In this document: piece by piece, positions 1 to 8,671 of the stretch
Layout: each line of letters begins with the position of its first letter
Numbering within the stretch: position 1 is the first letter of the stretch
From: JAFKKS01 sp050187875
GTDB lineage: Bacteria; Pseudomonadota; Alphaproteobacteria; Rhizobiales; Xanthobacteraceae
DNA length: 64,000 bases
Direction of reading: 5' to 3'
NCBI GenBank assembly: GCA_050187875.1
Contig: JBFWXB010000010.1
Span: 1 to 64,000 of the forward strand
Notes under the pieces: model-generated
What the model saw: the letters and a program-made list of their open reading frames with translations, nothing else
Told to the model about the DNA's origin: nothing
The model's database searches: none
Program-made: the position numbers and the translations under genes

Positions 1-516
1 CGCCCGGCGCCCGGCCCCTCGGCACGTGCGCTCCCCCCCCCGCCAGCGCCCCCCCGCCACGAACGCTGCCACGGCAACCCCGGCGAGGCGGTAGGCCGGG
101 TAGACCTAAGGACCAAGGAACACGACCCCAGAGAGGGAAGTGGGAGGAGGGACGTTCTGTCCGAGAGGGCCGAAGACAATGATGACAGCCTCCTGGATCA
201 GGAGGGCGACCGCGAATGTGATCAGGATCTGAGCCTCGTGCGGCATCCGATAAGTGTGACGCAGCAAGATCCGCTCGATAATGACGGCCAGGAGTGCTAC
301 CGCGAGCGGCGCAACCACGAGCGCGCCCCAGATGCTGCCCGTCCATCGGGTGATGGCGAACGCCATGTAGGCAGCGACCAGATAGAAAGCCCCATGCGCG
401 AAATTGACGAAGCGCATGAGGCCAAAGATTAACGTCAGGCCGACCGATAGCAGGAAATAGATCATTCCGATGCCAAGGCCGTTTAGGACCTGGAAGACGA
501 GGAGCTGCGTCGACAT
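1..516 (-). pseudogene. livH: LivH-type branched-chain amino acid/amide ABC permease, 3' part interrupted at the window edge
   Basis: From the ATG at 514-516 the first 136 residues read as a LivH inner-membrane permease of a branched-chain amino acid/amide importer. It has hydrophobic helices and the family signature GLTLIFGLMRFVNFAHG near residues 26-42. Family members are about 290 aa. At 106-108 an in-frame TAG stops the frame, yet the same frame then continues with a LivH-like stretch (VYPAYRLAGVAVAAFVA) up to about position 55. Beyond that, runs of C/G make the sequence unreadable as LivH. I infer either a nonsense mutation or, more likely, base-calling error at a contig end. It lies 27 nt downstream of the substrate-binding gene, so it is the next gene of that operon. 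LivM and the ATPases are expected beyond the edge. Confidence 0.75.
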
Positions 517-543
517 CGGGTGAGTTCGCTACCGGACGTCTGG

Positions 544-1755
544 TCAGGTCATTTTGCAGCCGGTCTTTTCCGGCGGGAGGAACGCTTTTGTCGCGGCAAG
601 GATTTCAGCGTAGTCGTTCTTGTCCTTCATGGCGCTCTTCGCTTTCCCGAACATCAGGTAGTAATCCTTGATCACTTGGTGGTCTTCGGGGCGCACCATC
701 TCGGTGCCGGTCGGGCCCTCGTAGGTCATCCCTTCGAGCGCCTTGATGACCGCCGGAACGTCGGTCGTGCCTGCTTTGATGAGACCTTCAAGCAGGACCT
801 GGGCGACGGCATAGCCGCAGGCATGAAGATAGTTCGGCACGTTTCCGGTCTTCCCCTTCACCACGTCAGCAACGACGCGACCGCCCGGTGTGTCGACGCC
901 GTGCCAAAAGTTGCAGCCGAAGTAGACGCCTTCGCAATTGTCAGGCCCAAGAGCTTGGTACTGATCGAGGCCGGTGGACCAGATCGCGAGAATCTTGGTC
1001 TTGCGCTTAACGCCGAAGCTGATCGCCTGCCGAATAACATCGACTGTCTGATTGCCGAAATTGCAGATTGCGAGCACGTCTGGGTTCGCCGCTAGCGCAG
1101 TTGCGATGTATCCGGAATATTCCCGATCGGCGAGCGAATGGTAGCTGTTGCCGACGTGCTGGACGCCTTTCTCCTTAAAAACCTCTTTGCAGTTCGTCAG
1201 CAGGCTGTCGCCGAACACGTACTGCCCTGTGATCGTGTACCACTTCTTGGCGTCCGGGAATTTCTCGATCAGTGGACGCACCGTCGCATTAACAGCACTG
1301 TAGCTTGCGACCGGCCACCGGAAGTTTGATTTGTTGCAATCCTTGCCCGTCGACTCATCGGCGCCGGCCTCCTGCACGTAAATGCCGCCGCGTGCATAGA
1401 CTTCCTTCTGCACAGCAAGCGCGATCGCTGAATTGGTGCAGCCGATGATATGCTTCACGCCCCGCTCGGTCATCACCTCCTGGACCTTGCGGACGGCCTC
1501 GCCTGGATCGCCTCGGTCGTCGAGCAGGAGGTAATTCAGCTTCTTGCCGAGCACGCTGTCGTATTTTTCGACGGCCCAGCGGCTGCCGTCGTTCAGCATT
1601 GTACCGACATTCGCGAAAGTGCCGGACAGTGAGTAGACGGCTGCGATATCGAGCGTGCCGCTCTGCGCTGAGACATGGCGGAGGAAGGGAGGCGCCGCGA
1701 GCGCTACCGGCGACGTCGCGATTCCACGAAGGAGTGCTCTGCGATCAATTGTCAT
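544..1755 (-). CDS. ABC transporter periplasmic substrate-binding protein (LivK/amide type)
   Basis: This 403-residue protein is a type I periplasmic binding protein of the branched-chain amino acid/amide (HAAT) family. It captures the ligand in the periplasm for the LivH permease encoded next. The N-terminus (TIDRRALLRGIATSP) carries a twin-arginine-like signal followed by a hydrophobic stretch. The mature part opens with LDIAAVYSLSGTFANVG, a typical first strand and ligand loop. An in-frame reading extends upstream to about 2196, but the ATG at 1753-1755 is chosen. It has a GGAG upstream and overlaps the stop of the preceding gene in an ATGA junction. The ligand is unknown; hydantoinase and amine oxidase neighbours suggest a cyclic amide or N-methylated amino compound. 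Confidence 0.9.
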   Translation of the reverse strand: MTIDRRALLRGIATSPVALAAPPFLRHVSAQSGTLDIAAVYSLSGTFANVGTMLNDGSRWAVEKYDSVLGKKLNYLLLDDRGDPGEAVRKVQEVMTERGVKHIIGCTNSAIALAVQKEVYARGGIYVQEAGADESTGKDCNKSNFRWPVASYSAVNATVRPLIEKFPDAKKWYTITGQYVFGDSLLTNCKEVFKEKGVQHVGNSYHSLADREYSGYIATALAANPDVLAICNFGNQTVDVIRQAISFGVKRKTKILAIWSTGLDQYQALGPDNCEGVYFGCNFWHGVDTPGGRVVADVVKGKTGNVPNYLHACGYAVAQVLLEGLIKAGTTDVPAVIKALEGMTYEGPTGTEMVRPEDHQVIKDYYLMFGKAKSAMKDKNDYAEILAATKAFLPPEKTGCKMT

Positions 1756-2915
1756 GGCTCTTTCTCCACTGAGTCCATAATCGGCGCGGACGCCGCGCGG
1801 GCGCGCTTCTCGAGCCACCAGCCCCACGACGGAGGCCAGCTCGCGAAGGACGTGTCGTGGCCGAGCGCACGCGCGGCGTGCAACGGCCAGTGTGGGTTCA
1901 TCAGGGCCTCTCGCCCGATCGCAACCAGATCGGCGCGCTCGTCGGCCACAACGGATTCGGCAAAGCCCGGTGTCGTGATTAGCCCGACAGCCATGGTTGG
2001 AATACTCGCCTCGGCGCGGATACGCTGGGCGTAGGGAACTTGATAGCCTTCCGGACGCCGCACCATCTTCGTCGTAGTGCGCTCGCCAAGGCCGCCGGCA
2101 GAGCAATCGATCACGTCGACGCCGATCTTCTTCAGTCGATGCGACAGCGCGACGGAGTCCTCGATCGCCCAGCCGCCTGGCTGGTCGTCGACACAAGAGA
2201 GCCGGACGAAGAGCGGCAGATCCTTAGGCCAAGCCGTGCGGACGGCTCGAGTGACCTCCAGCAGTAATCGTATACGTCCCTCGAAATCGCCGCCCCAGCG
2301 GTCTTCGCGCTTGTTGCCGAGAGGGGACAAGAAACTGTGCAGCAGGTAGCCGTGCGCGCCATGAATATCGAGAACGCGGAAGCCTGCAGCAGCGGCGCGT
2401 CTGGCGCCGGCCGCATAAGCCTCGATCACCTCCTCGATGCCGCGCTCGTCGAGCGCTTCTGGAGTGTGCCAGCCAGGATTGGCTGGAATGGCGCTCGCGG
2501 CAACTGTTGTCCACGGCGACTCGCCGCGCGCGGCCGTCGTCTCGTTCAACGGGCTGTAACCCTGCCAGGGTCGCGATACGTTACCTTTGCGGCCGGCATG
2601 GATAAGCTGGGTTGCCGGAACGGCACCTGAGGCGGCGATGGCAACAACGATCGGCTTCAGCGCTTCCACGTGCTCGTCCGACCAAATGCCGAGATCGTAG
2701 CGCGTGACTCTGCCCTGCGGCGTGACCGCAAGCGCCTCCGTAAACACGAGACCGGCGCCGCCGATTCCGAGCCGGCCATAATGCTGGAGGTGAAAATCGC
2801 GCGGAAGGCCATCGTCGCCAGCCACATATTGCTGCATCGGCGAGACGACGACCCGGTTCGGGACCGTTACGCGACGCAGCGTAATAGGCGTGAAGAGATG
2901 CGGTCGGTCAGTCAT
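1752..2915 (-). CDS. Old Yellow Enzyme family NADH:flavin oxidoreductase
   Basis: This 387-residue TIM-barrel flavoprotein belongs to the Old Yellow Enzyme family (YqjM/XenA-like). It uses FMN and NAD(P)H to reduce activated double bonds. Visible marks are the N-terminal LFTPITLRRVTVPNRVVVSP, the substrate-binding IHGAHGYLLHSFLSP near residue 180, and the downstream NKREDRWGG. The residue equivalent to the redox-tuning Cys of YqjM (SPMCMY) is Gln here (SPMQQY), so flavin tuning should differ. Start and stop overlap both neighbours by 4 bp (ATGA), so it is translationally coupled inside the operon. The substrate is unknown. In this setting it may reduce an unsaturated ring or demethylate/dehydrogenate an amine, as some family members do. 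Confidence 0.9.
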   Translation of the reverse strand: MTDRPHLFTPITLRRVTVPNRVVVSPMQQYVAGDDGLPRDFHLQHYGRLGIGGAGLVFTEALAVTPQGRVTRYDLGIWSDEHVEALKPIVVAIAASGAVPATQLIHAGRKGNVSRPWQGYSPLNETTAARGESPWTTVAASAIPANPGWHTPEALDERGIEEVIEAYAAGARRAAAAGFRVLDIHGAHGYLLHSFLSPLGNKREDRWGGDFEGRIRLLLEVTRAVRTAWPKDLPLFVRLSCVDDQPGGWAIEDSVALSHRLKKIGVDVIDCSAGGLGERTTTKMVRRPEGYQVPYAQRIRAEASIPTMAVGLITTPGFAESVVADERADLVAIGREALMNPHWPLHAARALGHDTSFASWPPSWGWWLEKRARAASAPIMDSVEKEP

Positions 2916-4204
2916 CCAGCAAATCCCATTCGGTCGCGCAGCCAGGCCCAGGCGATTCCGAGATGGATCACCGGCGTTCTTAGTTGGTGGAAGGGCATCG
3001 GTGCGATCGGGGTGACTGGTAGGGGAGGCGCGACGCCGTCGAGCACCTTCGCAGCGAGCCAGCGCCCCATCAGCGTCGCCATAGCGACGCCCCGGCCATT
3101 GTAGCCGAGACCGATCAGCAGCCCTGGTTCCGGCTCGTGAATATGCGGCAGGCCGTCCAACGTGAGCGCAATCTGTCCGGACCAGCGATGTTGGATTGCG
3201 ACGGCTTTCGTGTCCGGGAAAGTGCGGTGCATGGCGCCAATCAAGGCCTCGAAAAAGGCCGGGTTCTGCGCGTCGCCGATCGCGCCCCGTCCGCCGAATA
3301 TGAGCCGGCCATCGGGCGACTGGCAGAAATAGAAGGCCAGACGGCGCGTCTCCGACGTGCAGATGCCACCCGGCATGATGCGTGCCGCAAACTCCGGCGA
3401 AAGCGGCTCGGTCGCAACTTGCGCGCTCTGCACACAGATGAGCGTCCGGGCGAGCCCTCTCACCAATCCGTCCGCATATCCGTCTTGGCCGGCGATCACG
3501 GACTTTGCCGTGATCGATCCCGTCGAAGTCGAGACTTTCCAGCCGGCACCATCGCGCCTGAGCCCCGTCGCCGTGACACCTTCGTGGAGCTTGGCACCCG
3601 CGCGCTGCGCTGCGCGCGCCAAACCTCGCACGTAGGAGAGAGGCTGAACGGTTCCGGCACGCCGGTCGATCCAGCCTCCGAGGTAAGTATCGGTTCCGGT
3701 GAGACGTGCGACGGCGGCTCGGTCCAGGCGTTCGACAGGCGCGCCATGTGCGGCCCACTCGTCGCAGCGCTTCTGAACACGCTTAAGAGCCGGCTCGGCG
3801 TGAGCCGCCTGGATCCAGCCGTTGCGCCTCGCCTCGCAATCGATCCCATAGCGTTCGATCAAATCGAAGACGACGTTCGCTGCGCTCCCGACTTCGTCCG
3901 CTAGGCGGCGGCCGCGCTCTTCGCCGTAGGCGGCACGCATCTCGGAAGGATCGAGCTTAAGGCCAGGGATAACCTGACCACCATTCCGACCGGATGCGCC
4001 CCAACCAATCCTGCGCGCTTCCAGAAGCGCGACACTTTTTCCGCGTTCAGCGGCGGAAAGCGCCGCGCTCACACCCGTAAAGCCCCCGCCGACCACGACG
4101 AGATCCACTGCCAATCCCGCCGCGAACGCGTCCGAAACCGGGGCCGGCTCTCGCGCCGTTGCCGTCCAGAGCGCATTGCGAACGCTTTCGGCCGAGGAGA
4201 TCAT
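2912..4204 (-). CDS. FAD-dependent amine/amino acid oxidase (DAO family)
   Basis: The 430-residue protein is a DAO-superfamily flavoenzyme, closest in feel to gamma-glutamylputrescine oxidase or sarcosine/glycine oxidases. The Rossmann FAD motif VVVGGGFTGVSAAL sits near residue 36, with the acidic ribose-binding LLEARRIGWGASGRNGGQV following. FRNGGQ-like residues after the dinucleotide motif are typical of PuuB-type enzymes. The family oxidises the C-N bond of secondary or primary amines with O2, giving aldehyde and H2O2. It overlaps hyuB upstream and the OYE gene downstream by 4 bp each. A role in oxidising the amine released by hydantoinase action is plausible but inferred. Confidence 0.88.
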   Translation of the reverse strand: MISSAESVRNALWTATAREPAPVSDAFAAGLAVDLVVVGGGFTGVSAALSAAERGKSVALLEARRIGWGASGRNGGQVIPGLKLDPSEMRAAYGEERGRRLADEVGSAANVVFDLIERYGIDCEARRNGWIQAAHAEPALKRVQKRCDEWAAHGAPVERLDRAAVARLTGTDTYLGGWIDRRAGTVQPLSYVRGLARAAQRAGAKLHEGVTATGLRRDGAGWKVSTSTGSITAKSVIAGQDGYADGLVRGLARTLICVQSAQVATEPLSPEFAARIMPGGICTSETRRLAFYFCQSPDGRLIFGGRGAIGDAQNPAFFEALIGAMHRTFPDTKAVAIQHRWSGQIALTLDGLPHIHEPEPGLLIGLGYNGRGVAMATLMGRWLAAKVLDGVAPPLPVTPIAPMPFHQLRTPVIHLGIAWAWLRDRMGFAG

Positions 4205-5886
4205 GACTGGACGATGGCGCCTGCCGTCCTCCAGGACGCTGCGACGCCCTTGGAAATGATGCCGTCCTCGAGATCGGCCGCAATCTTCTCTGGCGACCGT
4301 TCGGCGGGGCTGCCGTAGCCGCCGCCACCACCGACGGCGAGCGTGACGATGTCGCCCCGCTTGAGATCCATCGCGTCCTTGGAACGAAGCTTGATGATCT
4401 CGTTACCACGCTTGACCTCACAGGAGCCGGTCGCGCCTGAACCGCCCCCGAACAAACCGTCGGCAGGGCGTCGGAAGCGGTCGCTGTAAAGTGAGATGCG
4501 CACGCCGTCCTTAAGCGCCTCGAAGCTGCGCACGAAACCCAGTCCACCCCGGCTGCATCCAAGGCCGCAGCTATCCGCCCGCATTGCGTATTCCACGACG
4601 CGGAAGAAGGAGAAATCCTGATCGAGAGCTTCGATCGGTGTGTTCGAGCAGTTTGAGAGCGGGTTGTCGACGGCATCGCAGCCGTCCTTATCCAGTCCCG
4701 CCCCGAAGCCGCCACCAAAGATCTCAAGGTAGACGGACCAGCCATTCTCACCGAGATGGGAGAGGACAAAAGAAGTCGTCGTATCGAAGCCGCAGGCGAT
4801 GACTTTTTCCGGCACGGCCTGAGAGAGCGCCTTCATGATTGCGTTCCAGGCGCGCGAGCACACCTCCATGCGGGCACGCACGGGGGCGGGGTGACGCGGG
4901 TTCAGCATCGTGCCGAGTGGCGCCGTGACTTTGATCGGCCGGAAAGCGCCCGCGTTGAACGGTATGTCGGGACTTGTCAGCGCTGCCTTGAGGCAGGAGA
5001 GCGCGGCCGAAACAGTCGCCGCGAAGGGCGCGTTCAGGTTACGCCGGACCTGATCGGCCGTCCCGGTAAAGTCGATCTCGGCGGAATCGCCCTTGATCGT
5101 GAGCGTCGCTCGGACGGGAAGGGGCGCATCGGACAAACCATCGTCGTCTACGGCATCCTCGCCAGTGTAGCTCCCGTCGGGGATCTCGCGCAGGGCGGCG
5201 CGCATGCGCGCTTCCGAATAGTCGAGTAGCGCCGCCATCACGTCCGTTATCTTATCGGCGCCGTAGCGCTCCGCGAGTTCGATCACGCGCTGAGCACCGA
5301 TCGCGTTGGCGGCGATCTGAGCGTCGAAGTCGCCCATTGTCTGATGCGGCACGCGGACATTCGCGCGGAGCAGTCGCTCGAAGGCGCCTCCATGCCAGTC
5401 TCGTTTCATGTTGAGCTTGATCGGCGGAATGATAAGGCCTTCCGCGTAGACATCCGGCGCACCAATGTTCAGGCCGGGATCGCCGCCGCTGATATCGAGG
5501 TGGTGCGCCACCGATGCAGAGAAGCCGATCACCTTCCCGCAGGAGAAGATCGGATGGAAAAAGAAGACGTCCTGGAGATGCTGGCCGCCCGAATACGGGT
5601 CATTGATGACGAAGAAGTCGCCTTCTTCCAGCGTCTCGTTTGGATAGAGCCGCGTGCAGGGCTGGAAGACGTGGCCGATCGTGCCGAGCTGCATCGGAAT
5701 CAGTTCGGCCTGAGCAATCGTGTTGCCTTGCGCATCAAGAAGGGCCGCAGAGCCGTCCCGCGCCTCGCGCAGCACGGTGGAATAGGCGGAGCGGATGAGC
5801 TTCGCACCCATCTCGCGTGCGGCGGCGATCAGGGACTGGCTGATGATGGCATAGTCGACAGGATCGAGTGGCGCGCGCTCGCTCAT
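4201..5886 (-). CDS. hyuB: Hydantoinase B/oxoprolinase family protein
   Basis: At 561 aa this is a full-length HyuB-type subunit, the partner of HyuA in ATP-dependent opening of five-membered cyclic amides (hydantoins, N-methylhydantoin, 5-oxoproline) or in acetone carboxylase-like enzymes. Typical features are the N-terminal DPVDYAIISQSLIAAAREMG, FVINDPYSGGQHLQDV near residue 95, and a glycine-rich C-terminus (LAVGGGGGYGSP). The ATG at 5884-5886 is chosen over an upstream in-frame start because it falls 4 nt after the hyuA stop. The gene overlaps the amine oxidase gene by 4 bp. It is intact, unlike the second hyuB copy at 11960-14043. Confidence 0.92.
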   Translation of the reverse strand: MSERAPLDPVDYAIISQSLIAAAREMGAKLIRSAYSTVLREARDGSAALLDAQGNTIAQAELIPMQLGTIGHVFQPCTRLYPNETLEEGDFFVINDPYSGGQHLQDVFFFHPIFSCGKVIGFSASVAHHLDISGGDPGLNIGAPDVYAEGLIIPPIKLNMKRDWHGGAFERLLRANVRVPHQTMGDFDAQIAANAIGAQRVIELAERYGADKITDVMAALLDYSEARMRAALREIPDGSYTGEDAVDDDGLSDAPLPVRATLTIKGDSAEIDFTGTADQVRRNLNAPFAATVSAALSCLKAALTSPDIPFNAGAFRPIKVTAPLGTMLNPRHPAPVRARMEVCSRAWNAIMKALSQAVPEKVIACGFDTTTSFVLSHLGENGWSVYLEIFGGGFGAGLDKDGCDAVDNPLSNCSNTPIEALDQDFSFFRVVEYAMRADSCGLGCSRGGLGFVRSFEALKDGVRISLYSDRFRRPADGLFGGGSGATGSCEVKRGNEIIKLRSKDAMDLKRGDIVTLAVGGGGGYGSPAERSPEKIAADLEDGIISKGVAASWRTAGAIVQS

Positions 5887-5890
5887 CGGC

Positions 5891-7903
5891 TTAGGCCTTT
5901 CGCAAGATGACGTTGCCGGCCTCATCGCGCTCGGCGCGCCAATCTGGCGGAACCCAAAGCGTTGAACTGTAGCCCTCGATCATGGCGGCCCCCTTGATCG
6001 TATCGCCAGGAGCCAATGAGGCCGCTTCGACTAGCTTCGCGGAGACAGGCCCCGACGGCGTCCAGACTTCAACCTGACCCGGTTCCTTCAGCTTGGAAGG
6101 CCGCTCGCGGAACTCGGGAAGCGTATCGAGCCTGCGACGAACACCGAAGCGCACGCCCACGATCTCAACCTTTCGTCCAGGCTCCCCGCCATGGAAGTAG
6201 ATACGGCGGTGCGCGGCGCTAAACTCCTCGGCCAGGTTCGACGGCTTCAGGCTCGACAGCCTGCCAGGATCGATCTCGACAGGAATCTCGAAGGCCTGTC
6301 CGACGAAACGCATCTCAGCCGTGAGCTCGAAATCGAGTGCGCCGTTGAGGCCTAGCTTTCGGAAGTCCCGCTCGGCGTTTTCGCGGAAACGGGCGAACTC
6401 CCCGCGAAGCATCGCAGGTGCATCGTCCGACAAGGCGACGCGCCTCGTCACGCCGGCCACGCGGGCATAATCCGCCGCCAGAAGGCCGAAGGCCGAAATC
6501 ACGCCGGGATTAGGCGGAACTATGATCTCACGAACGCCTAGCTCTTCAGCGATCTCCGCCGCGAGCAAGGGCCCCGCACCACCGAAGGGAAGGAGCGCGT
6601 AATCGCGCGGATCACGGCCGCGCTCGGTCGAGACGAGTTGCACCGCCCGCACGATATTCGCGACGGCGAGCCGGATGGCGGCGGCAGCCGCCTCGCGGAC
6701 CGAAATGCCGAGCTTCGCGGCCACGCCCTCGAAAGCTTTGTGAGCTTTGTCGGCATCGAGGTTCATCGTGCCGCCGAGGAACGCGTCTGGACGGATCGTC
6801 CCGCGCACAACGTGGGCGTCCGTCACCGTAGGCTGGGTGCCGCCGCGGCTGTAGCAGGCGGGACCCGGATTAGCGCCGGCGCTGCGCGGACCGACGCGGA
6901 GCATGCCACCGTCGTCGATCCAGACGAGTGAGCCCCCGCCAGCGCCAACAGTGACAATGTCGAGCACGGGCGTGCGGATCGGAAGGCCGTCCACCTCCGT
7001 CTCAGGCGACACGGAGGGGGCGCCAGACACCACAAGGCAGACGTCGGTGGATGTGCCACCCATGTCGAAAGTGATCAGGTCTTTGCGGTTCGAGCGCTCC
7101 GCTTGGCGGATGGCGCCGACCACGCCGGCTGCTGGCCCACTGAAGAGCGCGGCGATCGAATTGCGTCGCATGGCAGCCGCCGGCAGTCGGCCGCCGTTCG
7201 ACTGCATGATGCTAAAGCCGCCCGAGAAGCGCGCCTTGGCGAGCGTCGCCTCGAAACGCGAGAGATAGCCGTCAATTACCGGCTGCACATAAGCGGACAG
7301 GACCGTCGTCGAGGCGCGTTCGAACTCCCGAAACTCGCTCGCGACTTCGTGCGAGCAGGCCACGCGGATGTCCGGGAGCGCCTCGACGATCAGGGCTTTC
7401 ACCCGGACCTCGTGCTGGGGAGCGGCGTAGGCGGAAAGAAGGCATAGTGCGACCGCCTCGTATCCGCCGGCGACGAGTTGCGGAATCAATTCGCGCCGGA
7501 TCTTCGTCTCGTCCAAGGGAATGACGACCTCGCCGCGCGCATCGACGCGCTCGGCGACCTCGAGGCAATCCTTGCGACGGACAGGCGGTGCGGGCTTCGC
7601 ATAATGCAAGTCGTAGATGTTGCGCCGGTCATGGCGCTGGAAGAACAGGATGTCCCGAAAGCCGCGGGTCGTGACAAATGCGATCTTGGCTCCCTTGCGC
7701 TCGAGGATAGCGTTGGTGGCGACCGTAGAGCCGTGGACGAGATCAGATACGGCCTCAGCCGCGATGCCGGCGGCCTCCAGCGAATTGAACGCTCCGATCT
7801 CTGGCGAACTCGGCGTGCTGGGGACCTTCACCACTTCCACGTGGCTGCCATCCACAGCGACCAAATCCGTGAACGTGCCGCCAACCTCGATTCCGACCCG
7901 CAT
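5891..7903 (-). CDS. hyuA: Hydantoinase A/oxoprolinase family protein
   Basis: The 670-residue product is the ATPase-like HyuA subunit. It begins MRVGIEVGGTFTDLVAVDG, the actin-like phosphate-binding motif, followed by HGSTVATNAILERKGAK near residue 60. It also has the central FDMGGTSTDVCLV and the GAGGGSLVWIDDGG loop. It pairs with HyuB for ATP-driven ring opening. I chose the ATG at 7901-7903 because the conserved fold begins there and a GGGG-rich ribosome site precedes it; the start 60 nt upstream adds an unconserved serine-rich stretch without a ribosome site. It is the first gene of the minus-strand operon and diverges from the XRE-cupin regulator. Confidence 0.92.
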   Translation of the reverse strand: MRVGIEVGGTFTDLVAVDGSHVEVVKVPSTPSSPEIGAFNSLEAAGIAAEAVSDLVHGSTVATNAILERKGAKIAFVTTRGFRDILFFQRHDRRNIYDLHYAKPAPPVRRKDCLEVAERVDARGEVVIPLDETKIRRELIPQLVAGGYEAVALCLLSAYAAPQHEVRVKALIVEALPDIRVACSHEVASEFREFERASTTVLSAYVQPVIDGYLSRFEATLAKARFSGGFSIMQSNGGRLPAAAMRRNSIAALFSGPAAGVVGAIRQAERSNRKDLITFDMGGTSTDVCLVVSGAPSVSPETEVDGLPIRTPVLDIVTVGAGGGSLVWIDDGGMLRVGPRSAGANPGPACYSRGGTQPTVTDAHVVRGTIRPDAFLGGTMNLDADKAHKAFEGVAAKLGISVREAAAAAIRLAVANIVRAVQLVSTERGRDPRDYALLPFGGAGPLLAAEIAEELGVREIIVPPNPGVISAFGLLAADYARVAGVTRRVALSDDAPAMLRGEFARFRENAERDFRKLGLNGALDFELTAEMRFVGQAFEIPVEIDPGRLSSLKPSNLAEEFSAAHRRIYFHGGEPGRKVEIVGVRFGVRRRLDTLPEFRERPSKLKEPGQVEVWTPSGPVSAKLVEAASLAPGDTIKGAAMIEGYSSTLWVPPDWRAERDEAGNVILRKA

Positions 7904-8045
7904 ACCCGATCCCCGCGCGACTTCATTAATTAGGCCAGAACTGGATTCAGATTGCAACCCCATTGAAAATTAATGCGGAACGTTTCATGTCAGCTGCAGC
8001 AGCCGGGGACTTGAGTTACTATTGCTGCTGGAGGCGCACCTGAAA
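7904..8045. promoter_or_regulatory. Divergent promoter/operator region between hyuA operon and XRE-cupin regulator
   Basis: This 142-nt gap drives the catabolic operon leftward and the regulator rightward. It is AT-richer than its surroundings. CATTAAT at 7924-7930 and its exact inverted copy ATTAATG at 7969-7975 are a candidate operator pair. A GGAGG at 8030-8034 sets the regulator start at 8046. No promoter consensus is clear enough to place. Confidence 0.45.
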
Positions 8046-8648
8046 ATGGCGAGACAAGGTCAAACAGTGATGGCGGCGGCGAATGAGGCGGCCGGCGACG
8101 ATGGCATCGGTCGCAAGCTCCGCCTGAGGCGCGCAATCAAGGCGTTGTCGCTGCAGGACGTGGCAGACAAAGCGGAGATCTCGATCGGGCTGCTCAGCCA
8201 GATCGAACGCGGGATGACGATGCCGTCACTGAAGTCGCTCCGTCAGATCTGTGCCGCGCTCGACATGCCGGTCGGCTGGCTTTTCGACGTGCCCGAAGGC
8301 GAATACAGCGACGTCGTGGTTCGAGCGTCCTCACGTCGCATTATGAATCTCGGCCCGAAGGGCATGACGAAGGAGCTGCTCTCGCCAGATTCAGTGCCAG
8401 GCATCCAGATGATTCGCATCGTCATCCAGCCGGGCGGATCTTCAGGCGATCTGCCCTACAACAACGACGCCGGCTCCAAATGCGGCACGGTGCTCGCAGG
8501 CACCCTCGGGCTCGAGGTCGATGGTCGCGAATACGTCCTTGCGTCGGGTGACAGCTTCGCGTTTCCGGCCGTGAAGTTGCATCGGTTCTGGTGCGTCGGT
8601 GAACAGCCAGTCGACCTGATCTGGGTTGTCACCCCCGCTGTCTACTGA
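8046..8648 (+). CDS. XRE family transcriptional regulator with C-terminal cupin domain
   Basis: The 200-residue protein has an N-terminal helix-turn-helix (about residues 20-75; GRKLRLRRAIKALSLQDVA and SIGLLSQIERGMTMPSLKSL) and a C-terminal cupin (about 110-198; VLAGTLGLEVDGREYVLASGDSFAFPA). This layout is shared by many regulators of amine and amino acid catabolism (PuuR-like), where the cupin binds a small molecule. The ATG at 8046 has a GGAGG 11 nt upstream; a TTG in frame at 8022 precedes that site and is less likely. Divergent placement suggests it controls the hyu operon through 7904-8045. Sign and effector are unknown. Confidence 0.9.
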   Translation: MARQGQTVMAAANEAAGDDGIGRKLRLRRAIKALSLQDVADKAEISIGLLSQIERGMTMPSLKSLRQICAALDMPVGWLFDVPEGEYSDVVVRASSRRIMNLGPKGMTKELLSPDSVPGIQMIRIVIQPGGSSGDLPYNNDAGSKCGTVLAGTLGLEVDGREYVLASGDSFAFPAVKLHRFWCVGEQPVDLIWVVTPAVY

Positions 8649-8671
8649 GCAACTGATCTCGCCAACGTGCC

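Noticed and set aside
544..2196. Longer start for the LivK-type binding protein, adding about 147 residues upstream.
   Set aside because: The extra part is Arg-rich, overlaps the OYE gene in another frame, and would bury the signal peptide inside the protein.
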